The notes beneath the pieces are model-generated. The model was not told the DNA's origin. It searched no databases and worked only from the letters and a program-made list of their open reading frames with translations. The position numbers and the translations under genes are program-made. This document shows positions 43,380 through 52,467 of a DNA stretch of 64,000 nt, one piece after another. Position 1 is the first letter of the stretch; each line of letters starts with the position of its first letter. This DNA is from Vibrio nitrifigilis (GTDB lineage: Bacteria > Pseudomonadota > Gammaproteobacteria > Enterobacterales > Vibrionaceae), in NCBI RefSeq assembly GCF_015686695.1, contig NZ_JADPMR010000004.1, positions 1,674,001 through 1,738,000 of the forward strand. Reading direction: 5' to 3'.

Positions 43380-44780
43380 ATGATGATTCTAACCTCCAAA
43401 GAAAATATCGCTCTGAAAGAGCTCAAGCCGTTGCAACAGGCTCGTTCATTAGAGCCTGTCATGCTAACCGATGAGACCATGCAAGCACGCAAAGAGAAAG
43501 TGTTGACCTTAATGAAAAGTGAAGGTATTGAGTGCATGGTGATTTATGGTGATTTAGAACACGGGGCAAATTTTGAATATTTGACCGGTTTCTTAACTCG
43601 CTTTGAAGAAGGCCTATTGGTATTACATCAAGATGGCCGCGCATTCCTACTGTTAGGCAATGAAAATCTTAATAAAGCCAGTAAAGCGAGATTGGCCGCA
43701 GAAGCGATTCATGTACCGTTCCTTTCTTTACCTAATCAACCCATGCAAAATGACGCGCCGATTGAAGAGTACTTTAAAGCCGCGGGATTAACGCCAGAAA
43801 TGAACACGGCGCTGGTGGGATGGAAAATGTTCACCAGCAGTGTTGCGGATAATCAGCAGCTATTTGATTCACCGTATTTTTTAGTTGATGCCTTAAGAAA
43901 TGTCGTGGGAGCGTCTTATCTTTCTAACCGCACGGATTTGTTGATTGGTGCTGACCAAGGCGCAAGGACCACGACAAATGCCAATGAAATTGCCCATTAT
44001 GAATTTGGCGCTCAATTAGCCAATCAGGCCATTATGAGCGCTATTGATAAGGTGGCTATTGGCACCTCTGAGATGAGCATAGGTAATGAATTAAGCTTGT
44101 ATGGTCAGCCACATAGTGTGGTGAGCATTGCCGCTACGGGAGCTCGATTCGAAAAAGCTAATCTTTATCCAACCCAGAAAACCGTGTCTTTGGGCGATCC
44201 AATGTCATTAACGGTTGGTTATAAGGGGGGATTATCCTCACGAGCGGGTTATGCAGTGAGTGGTTGTGATGAATTACCACCTGAGCATAGCGATTACTTA
44301 GACGTTTTGGCAAAGCCTTACTTTGCCGCTGTGGTCACTTGGCTTGAGAATATTCGAATAGGTATGGCTGGGAGTGAGCTCTACAATATTGTGGAAGAGG
44401 TGCTACCTAAAGCGGAATATAACTGGAGTCTCAATCCGGGACACTTGGTGGCCGATGAGGAGTGGATGTCGTCGCCGATTTATCCTGACTCTAAAGAGAC
44501 ACTCAAAAGTGGCATGATGCTGCAAATCGATATTATTCCGGGGCGCAGTGGCTATGCAGGAACGAGTTGTGAAAGTGGAGTCGTGCTCGCAGATGAGATG
44601 TTAAAAGCACAGATCAAAGCAGACTACCCAGAACTTCATGAGGTGTTTGCGGTACGTCGGCAATATATGTTGGAGCAATTGAATATCCAGCTTAGTGATG
44701 ACGTGCTGTTGATGAATGATTCCGTCGCTTACTACAACCCGTTTTTACTCGCGAAAGAGAAAGCGTTCGTTAAATGTTAA
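43380..44780 (+). CDS. M24-fold (creatinase/aminopeptidase P-like) protein with lost metal ligands
   Basis: 466 residues with a creatinase-type N-domain (MVIYGDLEHGANFEYLTGF) and an M24 pita-bread domain. The usual metal ligands are not all kept: the first Asp position reads SLTVGYKGG (Thr), the second reads LSSRAGYAVSG (Ser), the Glu of IEPG reads LQIDIIPG (Asp), while PGH (His355) and CESGVVL (Glu399) remain. It may be a metal-free hydrolase like creatinase, or a non-catalytic protein. A hairpin TGCCCAT / ATGGGCA lies in the 40-bp gap after the M81 gene. GAGGAT precedes the ATG. It is the last gene of the PTS/M81/M24 operon. Confidence 0.8.
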   Translation: MMILTSKENIALKELKPLQQARSLEPVMLTDETMQARKEKVLTLMKSEGIECMVIYGDLEHGANFEYLTGFLTRFEEGLLVLHQDGRAFLLLGNENLNKASKARLAAEAIHVPFLSLPNQPMQNDAPIEEYFKAAGLTPEMNTALVGWKMFTSSVADNQQLFDSPYFLVDALRNVVGASYLSNRTDLLIGADQGARTTTNANEIAHYEFGAQLANQAIMSAIDKVAIGTSEMSIGNELSLYGQPHSVVSIAATGARFEKANLYPTQKTVSLGDPMSLTVGYKGGLSSRAGYAVSGCDELPPEHSDYLDVLAKPYFAAVVTWLENIRIGMAGSELYNIVEEVLPKAEYNWSLNPGHLVADEEWMSSPIYPDSKETLKSGMMLQIDIIPGRSGYAGTSCESGVVLADEMLKAQIKADYPELHEVFAVRRQYMLEQLNIQLSDDVLLMNDSVAYYNPFLLAKEKAFVKC

Positions 44781-44809
44781 ACGACAGTGCGTGATGACTT
44801 CATCGACTA

Positions 44810-44840
44810 ATGGCCGGCTATTAGTCATAGCCGGCCATTT
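44810..44840. terminator. Bidirectional terminator
   Basis: AATGGCCGGCTAT / ATAGCCGGCCATT, a perfect 13-bp stem with a 5-nt loop, between the convergent M24 and dehydrogenase genes. Confidence 0.8.
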
Positions 44841-44846
44841 AACAGG

Positions 44847-45709
44847 TTATTCTTCGTAAGATTTGATCAGTACAGAGGTGTCCATACGGCCCAAGCCTTT
44901 TTCTTGCAGTTTTGCATAGCGTTGATCGACTTCTTCGGTCATAGGCAGTGATAGGCCGTTGCGTTTGGCTTCATCAAGGCAGATACCTAAGTCTTTGCGC
45001 ATCCAATCAATAGCAAAACCAAAGTCAAACTTATCTTGTGCCATCGTGACGGCGCGATTTTCCATTTGCCATGAACCTGCAGCGCCGAGTTTGAGTGTAT
45101 CGACAACGAGACCAATATCGAGATCGGCTTCTTGCGCAACCATTAACGCCTCACTAAGCCCTTGTAGGATCCCAGCAATACAGATTTGGTTTACCATTTT
45201 ACAACGCTGGCCCTGACCATTTTTACCAATCAAAGTGACTTGCTTAGCGTAGCTTTTCATCACTGGTAATGCTGCTTCAAACACACTGGGTTCTGCGCCA
45301 CACATGACGGTTAAAACGCCGTTTTCAGCGCCAGCTTGTCCACCGGATACTGGCGCATCGATAAATTTCACCCCTTTTTCTTGGCAAGCTCTTCTGCTAG
45401 TTCTGCCGAAGTAGTGGTGTGATCAATCAAGGTCGAGCCTGCTTCCATTGCAGCCAACACGCCATCATCACCGTAAACAACGCTGCGCACATCATTATCG
45501 TTACCCACACACATCGCAACCACTTGAGCCCCTTTGGTGGCTGAATATGGTGTTGTATGGTATGAACCAGAGAACTCTTGGGCCCACTGTTCACCTTTAC
45601 TGGTGGTGCGGTTATAGACTTGGGTGCTAAAACCGGCTTTGGCTAGGTGTCCTGCCATTGGGTAACCCATTACTCCAAGGCCGATAAACGCAACGTTGTT
45701 AATAGTCAT
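44847..45709 (-). pseudogene. 3-hydroxyisobutyrate / tartronate-semialdehyde-reductase-like dehydrogenase, frameshifted
   Basis: The two halves of one beta-hydroxyacid dehydrogenase lie in different frames. The N-terminal half has the Rossmann motif FIGLGVMGYPMAGHLAKAG and ends AEELAKKKG-stop; the C-terminal half resumes KFIDAPVSGGQAGAENG and keeps the catalytic Lys in GQRCKMVNQ. The break lies in an A5G4 run at 45371-45379 (plus: CCCCTTTTT); one extra G would restore KKKGVKFIDAPV. It may be a real inactivating deletion, a sequencing error, or a split gene using the overlapping GTGA. ATG 45709 follows AAGGA. Related GarR/GlxR enzymes reduce tartronate semialdehyde. Divergent from the MocR gene. 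Confidence 0.85.
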
Positions 45710-45842
45710 GTGCATATTCCTTTTTGTCAGATTGACCTAATTAAACTATGTCAATATTGAGAGTTGTTGATGTTTTGGACAAATATAGCGTCTTAATATC
45801 CAATCATCTCTTAGTGAGCGTGCTATTACAATAATAACAATT

Positions 45843-45858
45843 ATTGATATATGTCAAT
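45843..45858. promoter_or_regulatory. Inverted repeat between the dehydrogenase and MocR genes
   Basis: ATTGA-TATATG-TCAAT is symmetric and lies in the divergent promoter region, a plausible MocR binding site. The surrounding DNA is AT-rich, so chance is possible. Confidence 0.35.
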
Positions 45859-45944
45859 GATTAAAATTTGATTATTTCAATTTTTTGGTTTTGATCATAA
45901 ACTAGCTTATGTTGATAACAGATAAGCATGCTGGAGTGATAGCG

Positions 45945-47285
45945 GTGAGTGAAGCCAAATACAGACAAATTGCCCGTATTATTGAGCAAAGAATGGATGC
46001 TGGAGAGTATCCAGCAGAAAGTAAATTGCCGACTCATCGCCAGTTAGCGGATGAGCTAGAGACGACTCCAGTCACTGTGTCGAAGGCTTATCAACTCCTT
46101 ACCGACAATGGGCGGGTGTATTCTCATGTGGGGCGTGGTACGTTTGTGTGTGCGTCCAATTCGTTGAGTGATGTGATTCACCCAACGGATGAGGGAAAAG
46201 ATTATAACCTGTCCATTTTGCAGCCCTGTTTACATTACAACCTCAATGCAATCAGCCAAGCTTTCCAAGTGGCTACTCGCTCTTTACCGCTAGATATGAT
46301 TGGTTATACCGAACATTCTGGTCACGAAAAACACCGAGCCACAGGTGTTAAGTGGGCTAAACATTACGGTTTAGAAGGTGGGCAGCCACACAATACGTTG
46401 CTTGTGGATGGCGCGCAGCATGGCTTATCTTTGTTGATTAATGCCTTAACGAAACCCGGCGATACGATAGCAGTAGAAACCATGACGTATCCAGGAATCA
46501 TGGCGATTGCCGGACTGGCTGAGCGTCAAGTTGTCGGAATTCCGATGGACGATCAAGGAGTCACTGTGCAAGGGTTGACTCAGGTGATTGAGCAGCATCA
46601 ACCTAAGCTGGTGGTGATTGTGCCGTCACATCAAAATCCCACTGGTGTAACCATGCCGCTTGAGAGACGTAAACAGATTGCCAATATCATTGCTAAGCAC
46701 CAAGTATGGTTGTTAGAAGATGATATTTATGGCTTTTTGCATCAAGAGCCTATCAGTGCTATCACCAATTTTGTACCGGAGCGTGGCTTTCATATTACGA
46801 GTTTATCGAAAGCGATTAGCCCTGCATTACGTTGTGGATTTATTAAAATCCCCGAGAGCCAAATTGCTCATATTGAAGCCTACATTCGTACCAATATATG
46901 GTTATCTGCGCCAATCAACTATGCCGCTGCGACTGTGATGATCGAATCGGGTGAGGCATTTAGTTTGGCGGAGCAACAACGTGAGATAGCCTCTCAGCGT
47001 CAAACGATTGCCCGTGAGTTATTACCTCAAGCGCACACCAGTCATGATGGATTCCATATTTGGTTACCTCTGCCAGAGCATTGGAATCAAGAGCGTTTTG
47101 TCATAGAGGCCAAAAATCGTGGTGTCCTTGTGAGTAGTGGAGGGTACTTTAATGCTCCCAATTCAACCAACCACCATATACGACTTTCGCTCATGTCGGT
47201 GGCAACCGATGAAGGGCTACGCCAAGCGCTAGTGATTCTCGCAGACCTGTTAGCACAACCGATGACGACGGTATTTCCGTTTTAG
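45945..47285 (+). CDS. MocR-type regulator (GntR winged helix fused to aminotransferase-like domain)
   Basis: About 446 residues. The N-terminal GntR helix-turn-helix is YRQIARIIEQRMDAGEYPAE, LPTHRQLADEL, TTPVTVSKAYQLL. The remainder is a class-I aminotransferase fold: VDGAQHGLSLL, VPSHQNPTGVTMP, WLLEDDIYGFLHQEP and the PLP-lysine region ITSLSKAISPALRCGF. PLP or a PLP-amino-acid adduct is the usual effector. GTG 45945 has GGAG 8 nt upstream and places the helix-turn-helix near the N-terminus; ATG 45909 is the alternative without a ribosome binding site. It probably controls the divergent dehydrogenase and perhaps the convergent PTS operon. Confidence 0.88.
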   Translation: MSEAKYRQIARIIEQRMDAGEYPAESKLPTHRQLADELETTPVTVSKAYQLLTDNGRVYSHVGRGTFVCASNSLSDVIHPTDEGKDYNLSILQPCLHYNLNAISQAFQVATRSLPLDMIGYTEHSGHEKHRATGVKWAKHYGLEGGQPHNTLLVDGAQHGLSLLINALTKPGDTIAVETMTYPGIMAIAGLAERQVVGIPMDDQGVTVQGLTQVIEQHQPKLVVIVPSHQNPTGVTMPLERRKQIANIIAKHQVWLLEDDIYGFLHQEPISAITNFVPERGFHITSLSKAISPALRCGFIKIPESQIAHIEAYIRTNIWLSAPINYAAATVMIESGEAFSLAEQQREIASQRQTIARELLPQAHTSHDGFHIWLPLPEHWNQERFVIEAKNRGVLVSSGGYFNAPNSTNHHIRLSLMSVATDEGLRQALVILADLLAQPMTTVFPF

Positions 47286-47758
47286 TGTTATTCAGATAAC
47301 TGGCTCGGTGAGACATAATCACAACGTTTAATATTAGTGATTACCGAGCTGGTTAATCGAATATACCCAAGTAATCTCAAGATGCTGTTTTAGCGAGAAT
47401 TGTTTTTCTCTTAGGTAAGGCAATGATTTTAAGACAGAGTCATTCTACGTTGAAAATCGTATATCATATTGATTAAAATAAACTTTAAATATTTTCTTTT
47501 GATCTTTTTCAGATTACTGTCTTACAGTGTATTGAGTTAAAACAATGATGAAAAACAACGGAACTGTTACTTATTATATATGTTTTAACTGTCTCTAAAT
47601 AATAAACTAAAAGTATTTCGATAGAATAATCAACCAAGATCAGTGTTGCATTCTGTTATATTAATCCTTTTTTTATTATTTTTATTTATGTCTAATGAGC
47701 TTTCTTCATAGATTGTTCAAACTGGTTGTAAGCCTTCAGGTTAAGGAGAACATAACGG
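47286..47758 (+). other. Intergenic region with a half MITE
   Basis: The 473-bp gap contains the left half of the MITE family (47362-47460: TATACCCAAGTAATCTCAAG, CTCTTAGGTAAGGCAATGA, TCATTCTACGTTGAAAATC). The remaining 300 bp are AT-rich and carry the GntR promoter; AAGGAG lies before the GTG at 47759. Confidence 0.6.
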
Positions 47759-48505
47759 GTGAATTCGTATAAAAAATGGTCTGACTCACAAGAGTCTAGC
47801 AACAATCAACCCAAGGCAGTATTCGCTTATAACGCAATTCGTAAAGCTATTATCACCATGTCTCTTGAGCCAGGGAAGACGCTAAGCGAGAAAGAAATTT
47901 GTGCACAATACAACATATCAAGAACCCCTGTGAGAGAAGCGGTTCTGCGCTTATCTCAAGAAGGTTTAGTGAATGTGATTCCTGGTGAGGGAACTTTTGT
48001 TAGTAAGATTTCGGTGCGCAGTGTCATCGAAGGGCAAATTGTGAGATCTAGCCTTGAATTGCGCATGGCACGCTTAGCTGCTCGAACTTATCTTGCTGAA
48101 TTTGAAAAAGAATTTGATTTGATTATGTATCTTCAATCTGATGCAGCAAAGCGACAGGATTACGACGAAGCATTTTCTATCGACAATTCTTTTCACCAAT
48201 TAATCTGTAAAGTGGCTGGATTCCCTAATGTTTGGCGCACGATTCATAACTCAATAGGTCAACTTGATCGTGTGCGATATCGGGCCTTTCCTCAGTCTGG
48301 TTACTTTGATGCGATGGTGGATGAACATCAGGCAATATATAATGCAATTCGCAATCATGATGAAGAGCTGTCTTGCCAATTGATGCGCAGCCATTTAGAT
48401 GATATTGCTCGTATGCTTTCTCTTGTGATGGAAGAAAACCCCAATATTATTATTCAAGAGGAGGATATGGATATTCTCAGTGCACTACGCACGCCTTATT
48501 CTTAA
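47759..48505 (+). CDS. GntR-family regulator, FCD type
   Basis: 248 residues: winged helix (VFAYNAIRKAIITMSLEPGK, CAQYNISRTPVREAVLRLSQEGLV) and an FCD ligand-binding bundle (SLELRMARLAARTYL, SIDNSFHQLICKVAGFPNVW, DEHQAIYNAIRNHD). The Asp/His metal-site pattern DNSFHQL plus DEHQAIYNAI is intact. It precedes the ABC transporter/amidase/kinase/phospholyase operon by 389 bp in the same direction and is its probable regulator. GTG start with AAGGAG upstream. Confidence 0.88.
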   Translation: MNSYKKWSDSQESSNNQPKAVFAYNAIRKAIITMSLEPGKTLSEKEICAQYNISRTPVREAVLRLSQEGLVNVIPGEGTFVSKISVRSVIEGQIVRSSLELRMARLAARTYLAEFEKEFDLIMYLQSDAAKRQDYDEAFSIDNSFHQLICKVAGFPNVWRTIHNSIGQLDRVRYRAFPQSGYFDAMVDEHQAIYNAIRNHDEELSCQLMRSHLDDIARMLSLVMEENPNIIIQEEDMDILSALRTPYS

Positions 48506-48894
48506 CATTAACCTTTTTATTGATGTATTGAGATTAATAAGAAAATTATTAAGCTCAATACATTATCTACCTCGGTAATATTTTTCCCTGTCTCTTCGTT
48601 CACAACATCTATACTCGTTCCAGTTTTTTATGCTGAATTTAATATTTTGCACTATTTTCTAACGCGAAGGAAAATTAGCGTTCTATCTGTATTGTTGGTT
48701 TAAAACCATCATTTTCTTCTTGTGTTATCAAATATCACCCACAGATACCGCCACTGATTCCTTTTTAACCAGAACATGCTCTTTTCTGCTTAAAAAGAAA
48801 TCAACGCATCATTACTTAGTCGGGTCTTGTAATCTTTGTTTTACATGGTATATATCAATATATCGGTTAAATAACAATCACAAGGATGTGTTGT
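48506..48894 (+). other. Intergenic promoter region of the ABC/amidase operon
   Basis: 389 bp, AT-rich, no credible gene. No palindrome as clear as the one at 32306 was found. AAGGATG lies before the binding-protein ATG at 48895. Confidence 0.45.
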
Positions 48895-50577
48895 ATGACT
48901 AAGTTCTTTTCTCTGAGAACCGCTCTAAAACCTCGCATGGAAGATACAATTAAATCATGCCCACCAAAACGTTCTGTTGTTTCTAAGACAGTGGCACTCG
49001 CCAAGAAAAATACGCGACAAAAACCTTGGCGCTCAACGATCGCAGCGATATTACTGTCAGTTTGGGCAGTGAATTCTGTACAGGCAGCGCCGACGGAAGG
49101 AGGCAAAATCGATCTAACCGTGAACCCAGAGCCGCCGGCGTTAATGTTAGGGGTGATCAGCAATGCCTCAGCACAGTTGGTTGCAGGAAATATTTATGAA
49201 GGTTTATTGCGATACGATGATAAATTGCATCCTCAACCTTCACTGGCGAAATCCTGGGAAATATCACCGGATGGATTAACTTATACTTTCCATCTCCATG
49301 AGAACGTTAAGTTCCATGATGGCGTTCCTATGACGTCCGATGATGTGCTATTCAGTGTTAAGGATCTATTGTTAAAAACGCTTCCTTCACAGCGTCTTAT
49401 TATGAAGCATGTAAAATCGGTCACTGCTCCAGATAAATACACGGTGGTATTTAAGTTAAAGGCGCCATTTGAAGCATTTATTCGTACATTCAGTTTTGCC
49501 AAAATGCCAATTATTCCAAAGCATCTATATGCTGGAACAGATTATTATACCAACCCACATAATAAAACACCGATAGGTACTGGGCCGTTTAAATTTGCTG
49601 AGTGGAAGCATGGTAATTACATCAAGCTGGTAAAAAACAAAGATTATTACTTACCGGGTAAACCTTATCTGGATCAGGTGATTTATCACGTTATTCCTGA
49701 TTCTGCATCACGATCTGTTGCGTATGAAAATGGTGTTTTGAATGTACTTCCAGGCGGAACGGTTGAGAATTTTGATATTGATCGCTTGTCTAAATTACCC
49801 AATAGCTGTTTAACGGAAAAAGGGTGGGAATATAATTCACCGCTCTCTTGGTTGTGGTTAAACAATGCCGAAGCGCCGATGAATAATCCAAAATTCCGCA
49901 AGGCAATTATGTATGCGCTGAATCGTCAGTTTGCGCGTGATGTGCTTTGGAATGGGTATGCAAAAATTGCGACAGGTCCATTCTCACAACGGTTACCTTT
50001 CTACAGTGAGCAAAAACCTGAATACGATTATGATCCTGCGAAGGCAAAAGCGTTGCTGAAAGAGATTGGTTATAAAGGTAAAAAACCACTTCGTTTATTA
50101 CCACTTCCATATGGTGAAACGTGGCAGCGCTGGGCAGAAGCGGTCAAACAGAATCTTGAAGAAGTGGGCATTCCCGTCTCTATCGAGGCTACCGATGTTG
50201 CTGGATGGAACCAACGGACCTCTAACCGAGATTACGATATTGCCTTTACCTACATGTATCAAAATGGCGATCCAGCGATTGGTGTAGAACGTAACTATCG
50301 CTCTACACAAATTCCGAAAGGTTCACCGTGGACGAATGTAGAAGGGTATAACAATCCGAAAATGGATAAATTATTCGATCAGGCATCAGTGGCTTTCCCT
50401 GCTTCAGAGCGGCAGAAGATTTACGACACCATTCAAGCTAAGTTGCAGCAAGATGTTCCGGTCGCTTGGTTACTCGATCTGAGCTTCCCAACGATCTACA
50501 ACTGCAAATACCAAAATTTAATCACCACTGCGAATGGGTTATCTAGCTCATTACGTGACACTTGGATCAAAAAGTGA
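48895..50577 (+). CDS. Peptide/opine-type ABC transporter substrate-binding protein (SBP_bac_5)
   Basis: 560 residues. The signal core is WRSTIAAILLSVWAVNSVQAAP, but it is preceded by about 45 mostly basic residues, unusually long for a Sec signal. The mature protein has the DppA/OppA family pattern: NIYEGLLRYDDKLHPQPSLAKSWEISPDGLTYTFHL (seen as EGLLRYDD and SPDGLTYTFHLHENVKFHDG), GTGPFKFAEWKHGNYIKLVKN and FRKAIMYALNRQ. It should deliver a peptide, amide or similar compound to the following permeases. The first ATG at 48886 is rejected because AAGGA is spaced for 48895. A stem-loop follows the stop codon. Confidence 0.88.
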   Translation: MTKFFSLRTALKPRMEDTIKSCPPKRSVVSKTVALAKKNTRQKPWRSTIAAILLSVWAVNSVQAAPTEGGKIDLTVNPEPPALMLGVISNASAQLVAGNIYEGLLRYDDKLHPQPSLAKSWEISPDGLTYTFHLHENVKFHDGVPMTSDDVLFSVKDLLLKTLPSQRLIMKHVKSVTAPDKYTVVFKLKAPFEAFIRTFSFAKMPIIPKHLYAGTDYYTNPHNKTPIGTGPFKFAEWKHGNYIKLVKNKDYYLPGKPYLDQVIYHVIPDSASRSVAYENGVLNVLPGGTVENFDIDRLSKLPNSCLTEKGWEYNSPLSWLWLNNAEAPMNNPKFRKAIMYALNRQFARDVLWNGYAKIATGPFSQRLPFYSEQKPEYDYDPAKAKALLKEIGYKGKKPLRLLPLPYGETWQRWAEAVKQNLEEVGIPVSIEATDVAGWNQRTSNRDYDIAFTYMYQNGDPAIGVERNYRSTQIPKGSPWTNVEGYNNPKMDKLFDQASVAFPASERQKIYDTIQAKLQQDVPVAWLLDLSFPTIYNCKYQNLITTANGLSSSLRDTWIKK

Positions 50578-50588
50578 TTTCACCTTGC

Positions 50589-50614
50589 GCGAGGGGGGTA
50601 AACCCTCGCCTTTT
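50589..50614 (+). other. Intercistronic stem-loop after the binding-protein gene
   Basis: GCGAGGG (50589-50595) pairs with CCCTCGC (50603-50609), followed by CTTTTCTC. This weak terminator or 3'-stabiliser would give more binding protein than permease, as in many ABC operons. Confidence 0.65.
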
Positions 50615-50646
50615 CTCTCTGATTAAAAACATCGATGGAGACGTTC

Positions 50647-51615
50647 ATGACACGCTTTATATTAGGGCGACTGTTAAGAGCAGTGATTATCCTGTTTTGC
50701 ATTGCCGTACTTAACTTTCTGTTGATTCATTTAGCCCCTGGTGATCCTGCCTCAGTCATGGCAGGCGAAGCAGGTGATACAGACCCTATTTTTCTACAAC
50801 AACTTCAAGAGCGATTTGGTTTGGATCAACCACTATACATGCAGTTGTGGCTTTATATCTCGTCTATCGCTCATTTAGATCTGGGCTTTTCATACCGTCA
50901 ATCTTTACCTGTTATTCAATTAATTGGCGACCGCTTACCTGCCACACTGTTGTTGTCTGTTGCTGCCTTTGTGATTTCGTTGGGGTTAGGCGTACTAGGC
51001 GGAGCAATTGCGTCGGCTAAACAGGGCAAAATAACCGATACCATTATCTCTTTTGTGGCTCTGATTTTTTATGCGACCCCGTTGTTTTGGCTCGCGTTAA
51101 TGGGCGTACTAATGTTTTCGGTACATTTTAATTGGTTGCCAGGGTTTGGCTATGAAACCGTTGGTGCAGGCTATGCCGGCTTTGAGCGTGCGCTGGATAT
51201 ATTGCGCCACTTAGTGCTCCCCGCCATGACGTTAGGCTTATTTTTTATGGCGGTATATGTGCGAATGACGCGAGCATCGATGCTGGAAGTCAATCAGTTG
51301 GATTTTGTGAAAACTGCCAAAGCCAAAGGGTTAAGACCTGCGGTGATTCAGCGCCGACATGTATTACGTAATGCTTTACTCCCTGTAGTTACCTTAGCTG
51401 GATTACAAGCAGGGCAACTGGTGAGTGGTGCTGTGTTGATTGAAACCGTATTTGCGTGGCCGGGAATTGGGCGTTTGATGTTTGATGCCTTGTCACAGCG
51501 AGACTACAACTTGCTACTAGGTGTCTTCATGGTGTCTGCAGCCATGGTGCTGTTCTTCAACCTCATTACCGACATTCTCTATCGTTTGGTCGACCCACGC
51601 ATCAAGGAGGCATAA
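50647..51615 (+). CDS. ABC transporter permease, DppB type
   Basis: 322 residues, six helices. DppB-family start MTRFILGRLLRAVIILFCIAVLNFLLIHLAPGDPA (seen as LIHLAPGDPASVMAGE) and the EAA loop DFVKTAKAKGLRPAVIQRRHVLRNALLPVVT. ATG 50647 has ATGGAG upstream, which contains the alternative earlier ATG. It is followed after 1 bp by the DppC-type gene. Confidence 0.9.
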   Translation: MTRFILGRLLRAVIILFCIAVLNFLLIHLAPGDPASVMAGEAGDTDPIFLQQLQERFGLDQPLYMQLWLYISSIAHLDLGFSYRQSLPVIQLIGDRLPATLLLSVAAFVISLGLGVLGGAIASAKQGKITDTIISFVALIFYATPLFWLALMGVLMFSVHFNWLPGFGYETVGAGYAGFERALDILRHLVLPAMTLGLFFMAVYVRMTRASMLEVNQLDFVKTAKAKGLRPAVIQRRHVLRNALLPVVTLAGLQAGQLVSGAVLIETVFAWPGIGRLMFDALSQRDYNLLLGVFMVSAAMVLFFNLITDILYRLVDPRIKEA

Positions 51616-51616
51616 C

Positions 51617-52456
51617 ATGGCTGATTTCTGGAAGCGCTTTTCACAAAATCGCCCTGCGTTAATCGGGCTACTCATAATTTTCGCTGTCGTGCTGTTGTCG
51701 CTCACTGCGCCGCTACTTTATCCGAAGTCGCCATGGGGAATGGTTCAGAGGCCATTTTTACCTCCATTCACCATGTCTCACTTTCTATTAGGCACCGACA
51801 CGATGGGGCGTGATATTGCCTCAGGATTGGCTCATGGAGCCGGTATTTCATTGTTGGTAGGGTTGATATCTACCGTGGTCTCTTTAGTGATAGGCATTCC
51901 TCTTGGCGCAATAGCGGGTTATTTTGGTGGTTGGGTAGATGACGTATTAATGCGCTTTACCGAACTGTTTCAATCGGTTCCAAGTTTTGCTTTGGCGATT
52001 GTTTTAGTCGCGATTTTTGAACCATCTATCTACTCGATTGTGATCTCGATTGGCATCGTCTCATGGCCTCCTGTGGCGCGATTATTACGGGGCGAAGTGA
52101 TGGCTTATCGTTCCCGTGAGTTTGTTGAGGCCGCGGTTCTTTCTGGTCAAAAGCATGGCACGATTATTTGGCGTCAAATCTTACCGAATACGCTTTCTCC
52201 GATCATCGTTTTGGCTTCAATGATGGTGGCTTCTTCTATCTTGATTGAAAGCTCATTGTCGTTCTTAGGCCTTGGTGCTCCAGATGTGATGTCTTGGGGA
52301 TACATCATAGGCGCGGGGCGAACTGCGATTCGTCAAGCATGGTGGATTACCGTTTTTCCTGGTATCGCCATTATGTTGACTGTACTTGCTCTCAATCTCA
52401 TTGGTGAAGGGCTTAATGATGCATTAAACCCTCGTGTTGCACGAAGTGGCAAGTAA
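51617..52456 (+). CDS. ABC transporter permease, DppC type
   Basis: 279 residues. N-terminal oligopeptide-transport-permease segment FWKRFSQNRPALIGLLIIF, family pattern HFLLGTDTMGRDIASGLAHGA, and the EAA loop REFVEAAVLSGQKHGTIIWRQILPN. ATG 51617 lies 6 nt after AAGGAGG; the long frame to 51521 only overlaps the previous gene. Heterodimer partner of the preceding permease. Confidence 0.92.
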   Translation: MADFWKRFSQNRPALIGLLIIFAVVLLSLTAPLLYPKSPWGMVQRPFLPPFTMSHFLLGTDTMGRDIASGLAHGAGISLLVGLISTVVSLVIGIPLGAIAGYFGGWVDDVLMRFTELFQSVPSFALAIVLVAIFEPSIYSIVISIGIVSWPPVARLLRGEVMAYRSREFVEAAVLSGQKHGTIIWRQILPNTLSPIIVLASMMVASSILIESSLSFLGLGAPDVMSWGYIIGAGRTAIRQAWWITVFPGIAIMLTVLALNLIGEGLNDALNPRVARSGK

Positions 52457-52467
52457 GGAGAATCGTT

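Noticed and set aside
45365..45385. Programmed frameshifting at the A5G4 run.
   Set aside because: No downstream stimulatory structure was seen and this enzyme family has no known frameshift; a plain indel or sequencing error is simpler.
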